From NCBI RefSeq assembly GCF_017426725.1, contig NZ_JAERMS010000004.1, forward strand, positions 256-64,255: DNA of 64,000 nucleotides. The letters run 5' to 3'. The first letter of the stretch is position 1. Each line of letters opens with the position of its first letter. Below are positions 9,419-18,308 of this stretch, in pieces. The DNA comes from Prevotella illustrans. GTDB taxonomy: Bacteria; Bacteroidota; Bacteroidia; Bacteroidales; Bacteroidaceae. The notes beneath the pieces are model-generated. The model had not been told where the DNA came from. It searched no databases and worked only from the letters and a program-made list of their open reading frames with translations. The position numbers were made by a program, and so were the translations under genes.

Positions 9419-12400
9419 TTAGATTTCTTCAGACCAGTCTTCCTTGCTCTTACGAACATAAGCTTGATAGCGCAACTTGGCCATCTTCTCTGCCTGCGAG
9501 AAGAGTTCGGCAGCTTCCGCAGGATAAGCCTTTGCCACAGAAGAGTAGCGAACTTCACCCATGAGGAAGTCTTGGAAATCTTCCCACTTCGGAGCCTTGG
9601 AATCAAGCTGGAACGGGTTTTTGCCTTCGTCTGCAAGACGTGGATCGTAGCGCCACAAGTGCCAGTAGCCGCATGCGACGGCCAGTTCTTCTTCACGCTG
9701 GCTGGTACCCATGCTTCTCTTCATCTTCTTGGTACCCTTGATACCATGGTTGATACAGGGTGCGTAAGCAATGATCAAAGACGGACCGGGATATGCTTCC
9801 GCTTCGCGGATGGCTTTTAGCGTTTGCGCGTTGTCGGCTCCCATCGCAATCTGTGCGACGTAGACATAGCCATAGGTTGTCTGCATCAGGCCGAGATCTT
9901 TTTTGCGGATACGCTTGCCTTGGGCGGCAAATTGCGCGATGGCGCCAAGCGGGGTCGACTTGGAGCTCTGCCCACCGGTGTTCGAGTAAACCTCGGTGTC
10001 AAGAACGAGAATATTTACGTCTTCACCCGAAGCGAGCACATGGTCGAGACCTCCGTAACCGATATCGTAGGAAGCGCCGTCGCCACCGATAATCCATTGG
10101 CTGCGTTTTACGAGATAGTGGTCGAGAGTCTTGAGTTCTGCGCAGATAGGACAACCTGCTTCAGCGCCGGCAGCGATAAGAGGCTTGAGTTCAGCGGCGG
10201 CTTCCTTGGAAGCGTCGGCATCGTCTTTGCCTGCAATCCATTTCTCTGCGGCAGCCTTGAACTCTGCCGGATTATCTTCGTGAGCCATCGCGTCATGAAG
10301 CAGCTTCACGATACGCTCCTTCATCTTCTTGTTGCCAAGTGCCATGCCTAAACCAAATTCGCAGAAATCCTCAAACAGAGAATTGTCGAATGCGGGACCC
10401 TGACCGTTGGCATTCGTCGTATATGGCGTAGAGGGCACGGAAGCGGAATAGATCGAAGAACAGCCTGTGGCATTGGCAATCATCTCGCGGTCGCCATAGA
10501 GTTGGGAAATCAACTTCACGTACGGAGTTTCACCACAACCTGAGCATGCTCCGGAGAACTCGAACAACGGTTGGGCAAACTGTGAGTTCTTCGGGTTTTG
10601 CTTGATGTCTACGAGATGTTGCTTCGATGTTACGTTCTTTATAAGGTAATTCCAAGTCTGCGACTCTTTGATCATATCCGGATCATCGACATTGAATGGG
10701 GCCATCTTCAGAGCCTTCTCACCCTTCTTGCCCGGGCAGACATCTGCACAGTTGCCGCAACCAAGACAGTCGAGTACGGAAACCTGTATGCGGAAATTCA
10801 TTCCTTTCAAAGTCTTAGGAGCAAGTACGTCGATCGTCTTACCGTCGAATTTGGCTGCTTCCTGCTCATCTAAAACGAATGGCCGGATACAAGCGTGAGG
10901 ACAAACGTAAGCACACTTGTTACACTGGATGCAGTTGTCTGAGTTCCAAACAGGGGTAAACGCTTCCACACCACGTTTCTCATAGGCTGAAGTTCCATTC
11001 TGCCAGGTACCGTCGACGGTGTCGAATTTGACAAAGTCTGAAACCTTCAGAAGATCACCGGCCTGCGCGTTCATTGGGCGGACAATCTCTTTGATGAAAT
11101 CGGGAGCGTCGTCAATGTTGTTGTTGTCGTCAGCCAGGTTAGCCCAAGCCGGGTCGATTGCCAGTTCCTTGTATTCGCCGCCACGGTCGACAGCCGCGTA
11201 GTTCATGTTGACGATATCTTCACCTTTCTTGCCATAAGATTTCACGATGAAAGCCTTCATCTGCTCAACAGCAAGCTCTACAGGGATAACACCTGTAATA
11301 CGGAAGAACGCAGACTGCAAGATAGTATTGGTACGGTTACCCAAGCCGATTTCCTGGCCTATCTTGGAAGCGTTGATGTAGTAAACTTTGATATTGTTTT
11401 TTGCAAAACAACGTTTTACCTTGTTAGGAATGAAGTTGATCAGTTCCTCACCGTCAAAGATCGTATTCAGCAGGAATGTTCCGTTCTTGCGCAAGCCACG
11501 GGTCACGTCGTACATGTGCAGATAAGCCTGAACATGGCAGGCCACGAAATTCGGTGTATTTACCAAGTAAGCAGAGTGGATGGGCTCGTCGCCGAAACGG
11601 AGATGGGAACAAGTGAAACCACCGGACTTCTTTGAGTCGTAAGAGAAGTATGCCTGACAATACTTATTGGTGTTGTTACCGATGATCTGCACGGAGTTCT
11701 TGTTGGCGCCAACGGTTCCGTCAGAACCAAGACCGAAGAACTTCGCCTCGAACAAGCTGTCGCCACCCATTGGAATTTCCTCTTCTTCAGGAAGCGAAGT
11801 GAATGTAACATCATCAACAATACCAACCGTAAAGTGGTCTTTTGGGGTTGGCAATTCAAGATTCTTGAATACGGCAACGATTTTGGCCGGAGTTGTATCG
11901 GCCGAACCGAGACCATAGCGACCGCCAACAATCAATGGCTTGCGCTCGGCATTGTAGAGGGCGGACTTAACGTCAAGATACAACGGTTCTCCCTCTGCTC
12001 CCGGCTCCTTTGTACGGTCGAGAACGGCAATACGCTTGACGGTGGCAGGAAGAGTTTTCTTCAGGAAGTCTACGGAGAAAGGACGGTAGAGGTGAACTGC
12101 GACCATGCCGACCTTCTTGCCTTGCTTATTAAGATAATCGATTGCTTCGCGAGCCGGCTCTGTGGCAGAACCCATCAGGATGATTACGTTCTCTGCGTCT
12201 TCTGCGCCATAGTAGTTGAATAAGTGATATTCACGACCGGTAATCTTGGAAATCTCACCGAGATAGCTCTCTACGACTTCGGGAATAGCCTCATAGTATT
12301 GGTTTGAGGCCTCACGATGCGTAAAGAACGTTTCGGGATTCTCTGCCGTGCCTCGTGTGACAGGGCGCTCAGGAGTGAGGGCTCGGTCGCGGAAACGCTT

Positions 12401-13006
12401 AACGGACTCCATATCAACTAATGGACGTATATCTTCCATGTCCATGGCTTCAACTTTATGATACTCATGGGATGTGCGGAAACCGTCGAAGAAGTTAATG
12501 AAGGGAACACTGGTTTTCAGAGTCGCAAGATGAGGAACGGCAGAAAGATCCATTACTTCCTGCACAGAACCGGAGCAGAACATACCAAAACCTGTCTGGC
12601 GGCAGGCCATCACGTCTTGATGATCACCAAAAATACAGAGAGAATGAGAAGCCAATGTGCGGGCTGACACGTTGAATACGCATGGCAGCAATTCACCGGC
12701 AATCTTATACATATTAGGTATCATCAGCAGCAGACCTTGAGAAGCTGTGTAGGTAGATGTGAGCGCACCTGCCTGAAGTGAGCCATGGACAGCGCCGGCG
12801 GCGCCGGCTTCGGATTCCATTTCCTGAATGGAAACAGTTTGACCAAAAAGGTTCTTACGCCCCTTGGCTGCCCATTCATCAACATGCTCTGCCATTGGAG
12901 ATGACGGAGTAATAGGGTAGATGGCAGCTACTTCGGTGAACATATAGCTCACATGTGCAGCAGCAGTGTTACCATCACACGTCATAAACTTTTTTTCTTT
13001 AGCCAT
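9419..13006 (-). CDS. nifJ: Pyruvate:ferredoxin (flavodoxin) oxidoreductase
   Basis: This 1195-residue single-chain enzyme oxidises pyruvate and CoA to acetyl-CoA and CO2, passing electrons to ferredoxin. It is central to anaerobic energy metabolism. The order of domains is the usual one: an N-terminal pyruvate-binding part (YPITPSSPMAEHVDEW), then a central part, then two 4Fe-4S sites at about residues 691 (CIQCNKCAYVCPHAC) and 745 (CLGCGNCADVCP). The C-terminal thiamine-diphosphate part has CSGCGE near 819 and GGDGASYDIGYGG near 971. Length is normal for the family. It stands apart from its neighbours: convergent terminator downstream, and the AAA ATPase 67 bases upstream on the same strand. 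Confidence 0.98.
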   Translation of the reverse strand: MAKEKKFMTCDGNTAAAHVSYMFTEVAAIYPITPSSPMAEHVDEWAAKGRKNLFGQTVSIQEMESEAGAAGAVHGSLQAGALTSTYTASQGLLLMIPNMYKIAGELLPCVFNVSARTLASHSLCIFGDHQDVMACRQTGFGMFCSGSVQEVMDLSAVPHLATLKTSVPFINFFDGFRTSHEYHKVEAMDMEDIRPLVDMESVKRFRDRALTPERPVTRGTAENPETFFTHREASNQYYEAIPEVVESYLGEISKITGREYHLFNYYGAEDAENVIILMGSATEPAREAIDYLNKQGKKVGMVAVHLYRPFSVDFLKKTLPATVKRIAVLDRTKEPGAEGEPLYLDVKSALYNAERKPLIVGGRYGLGSADTTPAKIVAVFKNLELPTPKDHFTVGIVDDVTFTSLPEEEEIPMGGDSLFEAKFFGLGSDGTVGANKNSVQIIGNNTNKYCQAYFSYDSKKSGGFTCSHLRFGDEPIHSAYLVNTPNFVACHVQAYLHMYDVTRGLRKNGTFLLNTIFDGEELINFIPNKVKRCFAKNNIKVYYINASKIGQEIGLGNRTNTILQSAFFRITGVIPVELAVEQMKAFIVKSYGKKGEDIVNMNYAAVDRGGEYKELAIDPAWANLADDNNNIDDAPDFIKEIVRPMNAQAGDLLKVSDFVKFDTVDGTWQNGTSAYEKRGVEAFTPVWNSDNCIQCNKCAYVCPHACIRPFVLDEQEAAKFDGKTIDVLAPKTLKGMNFRIQVSVLDCLGCGNCADVCPGKKGEKALKMAPFNVDDPDMIKESQTWNYLIKNVTSKQHLVDIKQNPKNSQFAQPLFEFSGACSGCGETPYVKLISQLYGDREMIANATGCSSIYSASVPSTPYTTNANGQGPAFDNSLFEDFCEFGLGMALGNKKMKERIVKLLHDAMAHEDNPAEFKAAAEKWIAGKDDADASKEAAAELKPLIAAGAEAGCPICAELKTLDHYLVKRSQWIIGGDGASYDIGYGGLDHVLASGEDVNILVLDTEVYSNTGGQSSKSTPLGAIAQFAAQGKRIRKKDLGLMQTTYGYVYVAQIAMGADNAQTLKAIREAEAYPGPSLIIAYAPCINHGIKGTKKMKRSMGTSQREEELAVACGYWHLWRYDPRLADEGKNPFQLDSKAPKWEDFQDFLMGEVRYSSVAKAYPAEAAELFSQAEKMAKLRYQAYVRKSKEDWSEEI

Positions 13007-13073
13007 TTTTATTTAAATTAAAATGAATGTATATAAATGTCTTTGTTGCTTTAATGTAAAGTATCTTTTTAAT

Positions 13074-14261
13074 TTAATACAGAAAGCCTAAAAGCCAAAG
13101 TGGAATTTGGTTTTCTTTTCCAATCTCTGTGTTGTAGCGCGCATAGATCGTATCCAAATTGTAGCGGATCTTTTGATCGTGTTGCGCGTCACAGATGCGG
13201 AACTTCATGTTTTCATCAACGATAAAGAAATGTTCTTTGTTGCCTTGGTTCACAACATGATCTTTCCAAAGTGAATTAACGAAGAAAGTTTCCATCAAAT
13301 CTTGCGTGTCAGCTTGAATCGGATAGATAGCATACATCAGATTCGAGTTGTGCATCATGATTTTACCGGGTTTTTTGGGGAAATCTTCCCCCACAGGATA
13401 AATGATATTGATAAGTCGGGCGTCGGCCAAATACTTGATGTAGTTCATTACCGTAGCCCGGCTGGTTTCTATTTCATGTGCTAAATTGCTGATATTAGGA
13501 ACCTTTGAACCGTCGACGGCCAATAAATAGAAAAGTTTCTTGATTTTTGTAAGATACTTTAGTTCTATCTGTTTGATGAGCAGAATGTCAACTTCGGTCA
13601 TCATATTCATTGTTTTCAGCAAATTTTCAGAGAAATTGCGTTGCTCCAGAAAGAAAGGGTAAAAGCCATGGTGAATATAATCCATGAAATAAGCCGACGG
13701 ACTCACTTTAGGTAATATGTTCTTGATAATTTGCTCGTGCGACTGAAGAATCTCTTGGAGTGAATAGGCGCGGAAAGAGTTGCCTGTATGAAGGTTAAGA
13801 AACTCACGAAACGAGAATCCTCGTAGGTTATAGCTTTTGACAATGCCATTGAGCTCCGGGTTTTCGTCTTTCAGTCGCATCACGCTGGAACCTGTAAATA
13901 CAATCTGAAGATTGGGAAACAAATCGTAGCATTTCCGAAGTTCCATACTCCAATTGGGCTGCTTGAAGACTTGATCAATTAACAAAACTTTGCCGTTATG
14001 ATTCACGAAATCGGCTGCGAAATCGGCAATACCCCGCCCTTGGAAATAGAAGTTATTCATATTGATGTATAGACATCTTCTGTCATGTGCTCCGTATTTT
14101 TCCTTGGCAAATTGCAGTAAGAACGTGGTTTTACCAACACCACGAGTGCCTTTTATTCCAATCATACGATCGTTCCAATTAATCTCGTCCATGAGGGTAC
14201 GACGGACCTTGGCGTCTGTATGCTCTACTAAATAAGAGTGAGTCCGAAAAAAGGCTTCCAT
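13074..14261 (-). CDS. AAA ATPase, AAA_14/DUF4143 type
   Basis: This 395-residue ATP-binding protein belongs to a family of unknown cellular role. A Walker A motif GTRGVGKTT lies at residues 38-46, a Walker B-like VLLIDQV near 105-112, and a sensor-like VFTGSSVMRL follows. The C-terminal part contains a winged-helix-like stretch (NISNLAHEIETSRATVMNYIKYL) and a DUF4143-type end. The frame opens further upstream, but ATG 14261 gives the family N-terminus (MEAFFRTHSYL) and has a good promoter 33 bases upstream. These genes are common and often multicopy in Bacteroidota. They are not clearly tied to mobile elements here. Confidence 0.85.
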   Translation of the reverse strand: MEAFFRTHSYLVEHTDAKVRRTLMDEINWNDRMIGIKGTRGVGKTTFLLQFAKEKYGAHDRRCLYINMNNFYFQGRGIADFAADFVNHNGKVLLIDQVFKQPNWSMELRKCYDLFPNLQIVFTGSSVMRLKDENPELNGIVKSYNLRGFSFREFLNLHTGNSFRAYSLQEILQSHEQIIKNILPKVSPSAYFMDYIHHGFYPFFLEQRNFSENLLKTMNMMTEVDILLIKQIELKYLTKIKKLFYLLAVDGSKVPNISNLAHEIETSRATVMNYIKYLADARLINIIYPVGEDFPKKPGKIMMHNSNLMYAIYPIQADTQDLMETFFVNSLWKDHVVNQGNKEHFFIVDENMKFRICDAQHDQKIRYNLDTIYARYNTEIGKENQIPLWLLGFLY

Positions 14262-14293
14262 ATAATGCTTCGGCTTATTGTTAATTATCCATG

Positions 14294-14325
14294 CAAAGAT
14301 AGTAACTATTTTGTGAAATTGCAAA
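14294..14325 (-). promoter_or_regulatory. Promoter of the AAA ATPase gene
   Basis: The minus strand carries TTTG (14325-14322), 20 bases, then TATCTTTG (14301-14294). This fits the Bacteroidota sigma-ABfr promoter TTTG-N19-21-TAnnTTTG. It predicts a leader of roughly 25-30 bases before ATG 14261. Confidence 0.7.
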
Positions 14326-14396
14326 CTCCGGATTGCAAAAAACGATTATTTTTTATTATTCTTTCATGGAAAGCCTGTGCTGAAGTGGAGTTTTGC

Positions 14397-14404
14397 TATC
14401 TTTG
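14397..14404 (+). promoter_or_regulatory. -7 element TATCTTTG abutting the GTG start of the ATP-grasp-like gene
   Basis: TATCTTTG matches TAnnTTTG and ends only 4 bases before the GTG start at 14409. The predicted transcription start therefore falls on or next to the start codon, implying a leaderless mRNA. No convincing -33 TTTG is seen at 19-21 bases. Confidence 0.55.
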
Positions 14405-14408
14405 TCGT

Positions 14409-15509
14409 GTGAAATTACATGTATTTAATCCTGAGCATGATCTTTCTCTTGCTGCCAATCTCTGTCGTTTTACGCTACCCAAAGCTGTTGCGCAGTTAAA
14501 ACGGACTTTTGATTTTCTCCCTGTGATTTGGGCGGACCATGATGATTTGATTCTTGTTGATAATATCGATAAGGCCGAAGCCCGTTGTTCTAATCTTGGG
14601 ATATCGAAAAACAATATTGTTGGCCGGCGAAACGCGACTTTTATTACCCCGGAAATGTTGGCAGCGGACGAATGGGGGGCTCGCATTACAAAGGTTGATA
14701 GCTGGGGAGCGGATAAAAAGCTGCGAATGGATCTCCTTACCATTCAGCCTTTGTTAGCTTCTGTATTGCCGGATGATTCGTATTTAGAAAAAATACGAAA
14801 TATGAGCGCACGTTTCTGGACGGCAGAGAATCTTATTCCTAAATTTCAGAACACGCCTCATACCACGGTAGAAGTCCGACTGTTTTCTGACTATACTTTG
14901 CTATATCGTGTGCTCCAGCCTGATTGTCGCTATGTCGTGAAGGCACCATGGAGCAGTAGCGGGCGAGGAGTACGCTTGTTGGAACCTTCTCGCAATCCTT
15001 TGTCTCATGATGGCGAGAATAACGTATATGTAGAAATCCATCAGGAAAACTGGATTAAAAACATTATCCGCACCCAGGGAAGTATCATGATGGAACCCTA
15101 TTGGGCCGATAAGGTTGTTGACTTTGGGATTGAGTTCGATATGCTTCCCGATGATATACACTATCTGGGACTTAGTATTTTCAAGGCACAGAATGGAATT
15201 TATCTTGGAAGTCTGTTAGATACAGAACAAAATAAGCGATTGTATTTGGCAGCTTATACCGACCTGAATCTATTGGATCGTTTAATAAAATCTATCATGT
15301 TGGAATTAAAACGGCAACTTGCAGGCAACTACATAGGTCCTTTAGGGATTGACATGATGATATTGAAAGATGGCAGAATCAATCCAATGGTGGAACTGAA
15401 TCTTCGCCGCACGATGGGGCATGTTGCCCTACATCTTTATTCAAAGATTCATCGTAAAGGATGGATGATGCTAAATGTTTTAGAAGGGCGCGTTGATATC
15501 ATCGATTGA
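14409..15509 (+). CDS. ATP-grasp-like protein of unknown function
   Basis: This 366-residue cytosolic protein begins VKLHVFNPEHDLSLA, read from a GTG start. That N-terminus looks like a conserved family start, so I prefer it to the open frame reaching back to 14238, which would overlap the divergent ATPase gene and promoter. The middle holds a nucleotide-binding-like loop (YVVKAPWSSSGRGVRLLE) and the C-terminal part a metal/phosphate-like block (GPLGIDMMILKDGRINPMVELNLRRTMG). Both resemble ATP-grasp ligases. No substrate can be named. It is a single gene with its own promoter and no operon partner. Confidence 0.72.
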   Translation: MKLHVFNPEHDLSLAANLCRFTLPKAVAQLKRTFDFLPVIWADHDDLILVDNIDKAEARCSNLGISKNNIVGRRNATFITPEMLAADEWGARITKVDSWGADKKLRMDLLTIQPLLASVLPDDSYLEKIRNMSARFWTAENLIPKFQNTPHTTVEVRLFSDYTLLYRVLQPDCRYVVKAPWSSSGRGVRLLEPSRNPLSHDGENNVYVEIHQENWIKNIIRTQGSIMMEPYWADKVVDFGIEFDMLPDDIHYLGLSIFKAQNGIYLGSLLDTEQNKRLYLAAYTDLNLLDRLIKSIMLELKRQLAGNYIGPLGIDMMILKDGRINPMVELNLRRTMGHVALHLYSKIHRKGWMMLNVLEGRVDIID

Positions 15510-15806
15510 TATATTGAGGCTTATTTGCAGGGGCAGTAGAAAGGTTTGATTTGTCGTGACGTTTGCAGAGGTTCTGCAAGTCTGCCGTCGTTTGGGGGCA
15601 GTAGAAAATTAATGGGGACAGGTTTACAAGTATCGATGATATCTACCGCACCCTGAATTATCTTTACATATACCATCAAAAAAGTGGCGTTATTTTGAAA
15701 AAGAAAAGAGAAGGACGAAAATAAGCGATTGTAGAGCAAGTTTATAAAACGCTAGTTATCAGTATATTGTACTTTTAAGGGTATTTTCTCTTCGTTTTTT
15801 TACCCT

Positions 15807-15957
15807 TAATCACTATGCTTTTAGGCCGTAATCGCGGCCCTTTCATCGGCTAAAAGCTATGCTTTAGCGGCGTAATCGCTGTGCTTTGAGCCGGTAAAAG
15901 GATCACTTTAGGCATAAAAGGGCATCAAAATCGGCAAAGCGAAGGCCTTTTTCGGCG
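15807..15957. repeat. Degenerate 22-bp tandem repeat array, seven units
   Basis: Units begin at 15807, 15829, 15851, 15873, 15895, 15915 and 15937. They are 22 bases long except one of 20 and the last of 21. The approximate consensus is TAAaaGCTATGCTTTtgGCGGcG. Many units carry the small palindrome AAAGC-TAT-GCTTT. The same unit recurs at 30635-30721, so this is a dispersed family rather than local slippage only. There are no unique spacers and no coding capacity. Confidence 0.8.
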
Positions 15958-16060
15958 TGCCGACACTTAGATGATGTATTGTAGAAGTGTTAAAATCAGG
16001 TAGTTTTTTCTGACAAAAATCACGGAAACGCTGAATCAATATAATTGGATGGGCTTACAA

Positions 16061-16085
16061 GTGATGAAGCCGGAGACTTCATCAC
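16061..16085. repeat. Perfect 9-bp inverted repeat
   Basis: GTGATGAAG (16061-16069) pairs with CTTCATCAC (16077-16085) around a 7-base loop. It lies about 180 bases beyond the 3' end of fbp. It has no T tract on either side, so it is not a standard intrinsic terminator. It could be an mRNA 3' stabiliser or a protein-binding site. Confidence 0.55.
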
Positions 16086-16267
16086 CGGTGCGGCCGGCTT
16101 TCTCTGCCGTCACTTGCCGGGACGTTCCGCCTTGGCAATTAAGCATTAAACGCTACTGACTTTAGAAAAACTTATTCCGCCCCGGCCTTTAAAAGGATAT
16201 GGAAATCGGCAGAGAGAAAGGGTTTTCGATATGGGGGAAGTGTTTGTTGCGGCAGATTGGAGTTATT

Positions 16268-18247
16268 TCATTTTGTAGCCCGTTCTTTTATAAATCCGTG
16301 GCGGTAGGCATAAAGCAATTCCCGCAAGTCGCTCACTTGCCGACGCAGTTCCGCGCCTTTGTCGGTATCGGCGACGAGCATGCGGTGGGCGCTCATTTCG
16401 ACGAGAACCGTAGTGCTCTTGATGTCGGTGCCGCGCTGAATGGCATCCTTGGTGTCTGTGAACGGTTCGTGTTGCACCAGCTGGAAGCCCCGACTATGGT
16501 AGACAAGCGTATAGCCGGCAATGCCTGTCTCTTTGTGATAGGCTTGCGAGAAGCCGCCATCGATGACCATGAGTTTGCCGTTGGCTTTGATAGGATTCTC
16601 GCCATCCATGGCATGCACGGGTACATGACCGTTGATGATATGCCGGTTGGCCCCCGTCACGCCGAAAGCGTCTAAGATGCCATCGACGACAGCTTCGTCG
16701 TCACGGAGTTTGAAATAGTGGCCTTTTTCTTCTTTGTGGGTGGCTTCGTCTTTGATGAAATAGCGTTCGAAAGTAGCCATCTTGCTCTTGTCGAAGAGCG
16801 GGCTGTCGGGGCCGCACCACAGATAGAGAAAATAGTCGATGGCATACTCCTTTTCCTGTGGGTCGGAATCATTTTGAAAAGCAGTGCGAATCATCATGCC
16901 GGTATGGTACATTAGCGAACGGCCCGAATAGCTGCGTCCCGGATAGATTTCAACTTCCTTCAGCGTACCGTCGGCATTTAAGGGAATAGAGGCATGGAAG
17001 AGCAGGTTGTTGTTGTAGACGGCATACATACAGCCATGGCTGAGCATGACACCAATATGCTTGTGTAGTTTTTCGCAAGCCTTGAAAGAGTGGTGGAGCT
17101 TACCCATGAGTTGTTTTTCCTCGAAAGTAAGTTCATTGGGGTGCTTGGGGTCGATCGTTGGGAAGTTGTTACTGCTGAGTGGATATTCTGTCCCGTCAAG
17201 CATGATGGTTCCTTTCTCGTAGTCGATGAAGTTGAAAAGTTCCCGATTTTCCATGCCCCATTCAGGATGGCGTTCAAATATTTTGGCTTCTTCCTTGAAT
17301 TGTATGACGGAGATAGCCTTGTGCATGAGTGCCGAGAGTCGCAGCGTCTTCTCGTCAATTTCCTTGGCTCCGCCACTCAGCCGGGGCACAAATTCCTCAC
17401 AGGGATCGTCACCGTAGGTCTCCATGGCGAAAGTGGCCAGTGGCATCAGGTTTATACCGTAGCCCTCTTCGAGTGTCGTCAGGTTGGCATAGCGAAGCGA
17501 CAGACGGATGACATTGCAGATGCAGGCGTCGTTGCCGACGCAGGCTCCCATCCAAAGAATGTCGTGATTGCCCCATTGGATATCCCAACTATGATAGTGG
17601 CGCAGTGTGTCCATAATGATATGGGCACCCGGGCCGCGGTCATAGATGTCGCCGAGAATATGGAGCTGGTCAATGGCCAGACGCTGAATGACGTTGGCTA
17701 TAGCGATGATGAAATCGTCGGCGCGGCCTGTAGAAATAATGGTATAGATGATTCCATTGACATAGGCCGTCTTGTTACTGTCCTCCGTGCGCTCGTGCAG
17801 TAGCTCCTGAATGATGTAGCTGAATTCTGCGGGCAGAGACTTGCGCACCTTGCTACGGGTATATTTGCTGGAGACGTCGCGGCAGACGGCCACCAGCTGG
17901 TGGAGCGTGATGTGATACCAATCCTTGAGATAAGGCTCATTAGCTTTCACCAATTCCAATTTCTGTTCGGGATAGTAAATGAGCGTACACAGTTCACGTT
18001 TATCCTGCTCTCGCAGGGTATTGCCGAAGAGCTCGTTAACTTTACGTTTGATATTGCCGGAGGCATTCTTCAAAACATGCTGGAAAGCCTGGTATTCGCC
18101 ATGAATATCGGCCAAAAAGTGTTCGGTGCCTTTGGGAAGGTTTAGAATGGCAGAAAGATTGATGATTTCTGTACTGGCGTCTGCAATCGTCGGGAATGAT
18201 TGAGAGAGTAATTCTAAGTAGTGTAAATCTTTTTCTATATCGTACAT
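16268..18247 (-). CDS. fbp: Fructose-1,6-bisphosphatase, class III
   Basis: This 659-residue enzyme converts fructose 1,6-bisphosphate to fructose 6-phosphate in gluconeogenesis. It belongs to class III, the large metallophosphoesterase-fold type found in Bacteroidota and Firmicutes. Metal-binding motifs are visible: DIH at residues 47-49 (FLADIHGEYQAF), GDIYDRGPG near 200 and WGNHDILWMGA shortly after. A late NRHIINGHVPV motif supplies another histidine. Length matches the family. It is the last gene of the minus-strand train, 61 bases after the preceding gene. Confidence 0.97.
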   Translation of the reverse strand: MYDIEKDLHYLELLSQSFPTIADASTEIINLSAILNLPKGTEHFLADIHGEYQAFQHVLKNASGNIKRKVNELFGNTLREQDKRELCTLIYYPEQKLELVKANEPYLKDWYHITLHQLVAVCRDVSSKYTRSKVRKSLPAEFSYIIQELLHERTEDSNKTAYVNGIIYTIISTGRADDFIIAIANVIQRLAIDQLHILGDIYDRGPGAHIIMDTLRHYHSWDIQWGNHDILWMGACVGNDACICNVIRLSLRYANLTTLEEGYGINLMPLATFAMETYGDDPCEEFVPRLSGGAKEIDEKTLRLSALMHKAISVIQFKEEAKIFERHPEWGMENRELFNFIDYEKGTIMLDGTEYPLSSNNFPTIDPKHPNELTFEEKQLMGKLHHSFKACEKLHKHIGVMLSHGCMYAVYNNNLLFHASIPLNADGTLKEVEIYPGRSYSGRSLMYHTGMMIRTAFQNDSDPQEKEYAIDYFLYLWCGPDSPLFDKSKMATFERYFIKDEATHKEEKGHYFKLRDDEAVVDGILDAFGVTGANRHIINGHVPVHAMDGENPIKANGKLMVIDGGFSQAYHKETGIAGYTLVYHSRGFQLVQHEPFTDTKDAIQRGTDIKSTTVLVEMSAHRMLVADTDKGAELRRQVSDLRELLYAYRHGFIKERATK

Positions 18248-18308
18248 AGCCTGATGTGATGAAGGGGGGGCGTAGTCATTTGTTTATAATAAAGCCTATA
18301 GAGATTTT

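Larger units (their letters stand above)
15510..16267. other. 758-base gene-free intergenic stretch
   Basis: No convincing gene is present. It contains a direct repeat of GGGGCAGTAGAAA (15530-15542 and from 15595), a wide inverted repeat AAGGGTA (15777-15783) / TACCCTT (15801-15807), a 22-bp tandem repeat (15807-15957) and a perfect 9-bp hairpin (16061-16085). It separates the plus-strand ATP-grasp-like gene from the 3' end of minus-strand fbp, but no T-tailed terminator is obvious. Confidence 0.7.

Noticed and set aside
9793..10351. Long plus-strand frames antisense to nifJ
   Set aside because: Arginine-rich or low-complexity translations opposite a highly conserved enzyme. They are shadows.
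14238..14408. Longer N-terminus for the ATP-grasp-like protein
   Set aside because: The extension has no conserved look (MSPKKGFHIMLRLIVNY...), overlaps the divergent gene start, and lies upstream of the -7 element.
15521..15739. Minus-strand 72-codon frame in the intergenic stretch after the ATP-grasp-like gene
   Set aside because: No recognisable domain, start signal or promoter. Composition is typical of chance frames in this AT-rich stretch.
16199..16675. Plus-strand frame of 158 codons antisense to the end of fbp
   Set aside because: It lies opposite the conserved fbp coding sequence and has no family features. The openness reflects codon use of fbp.
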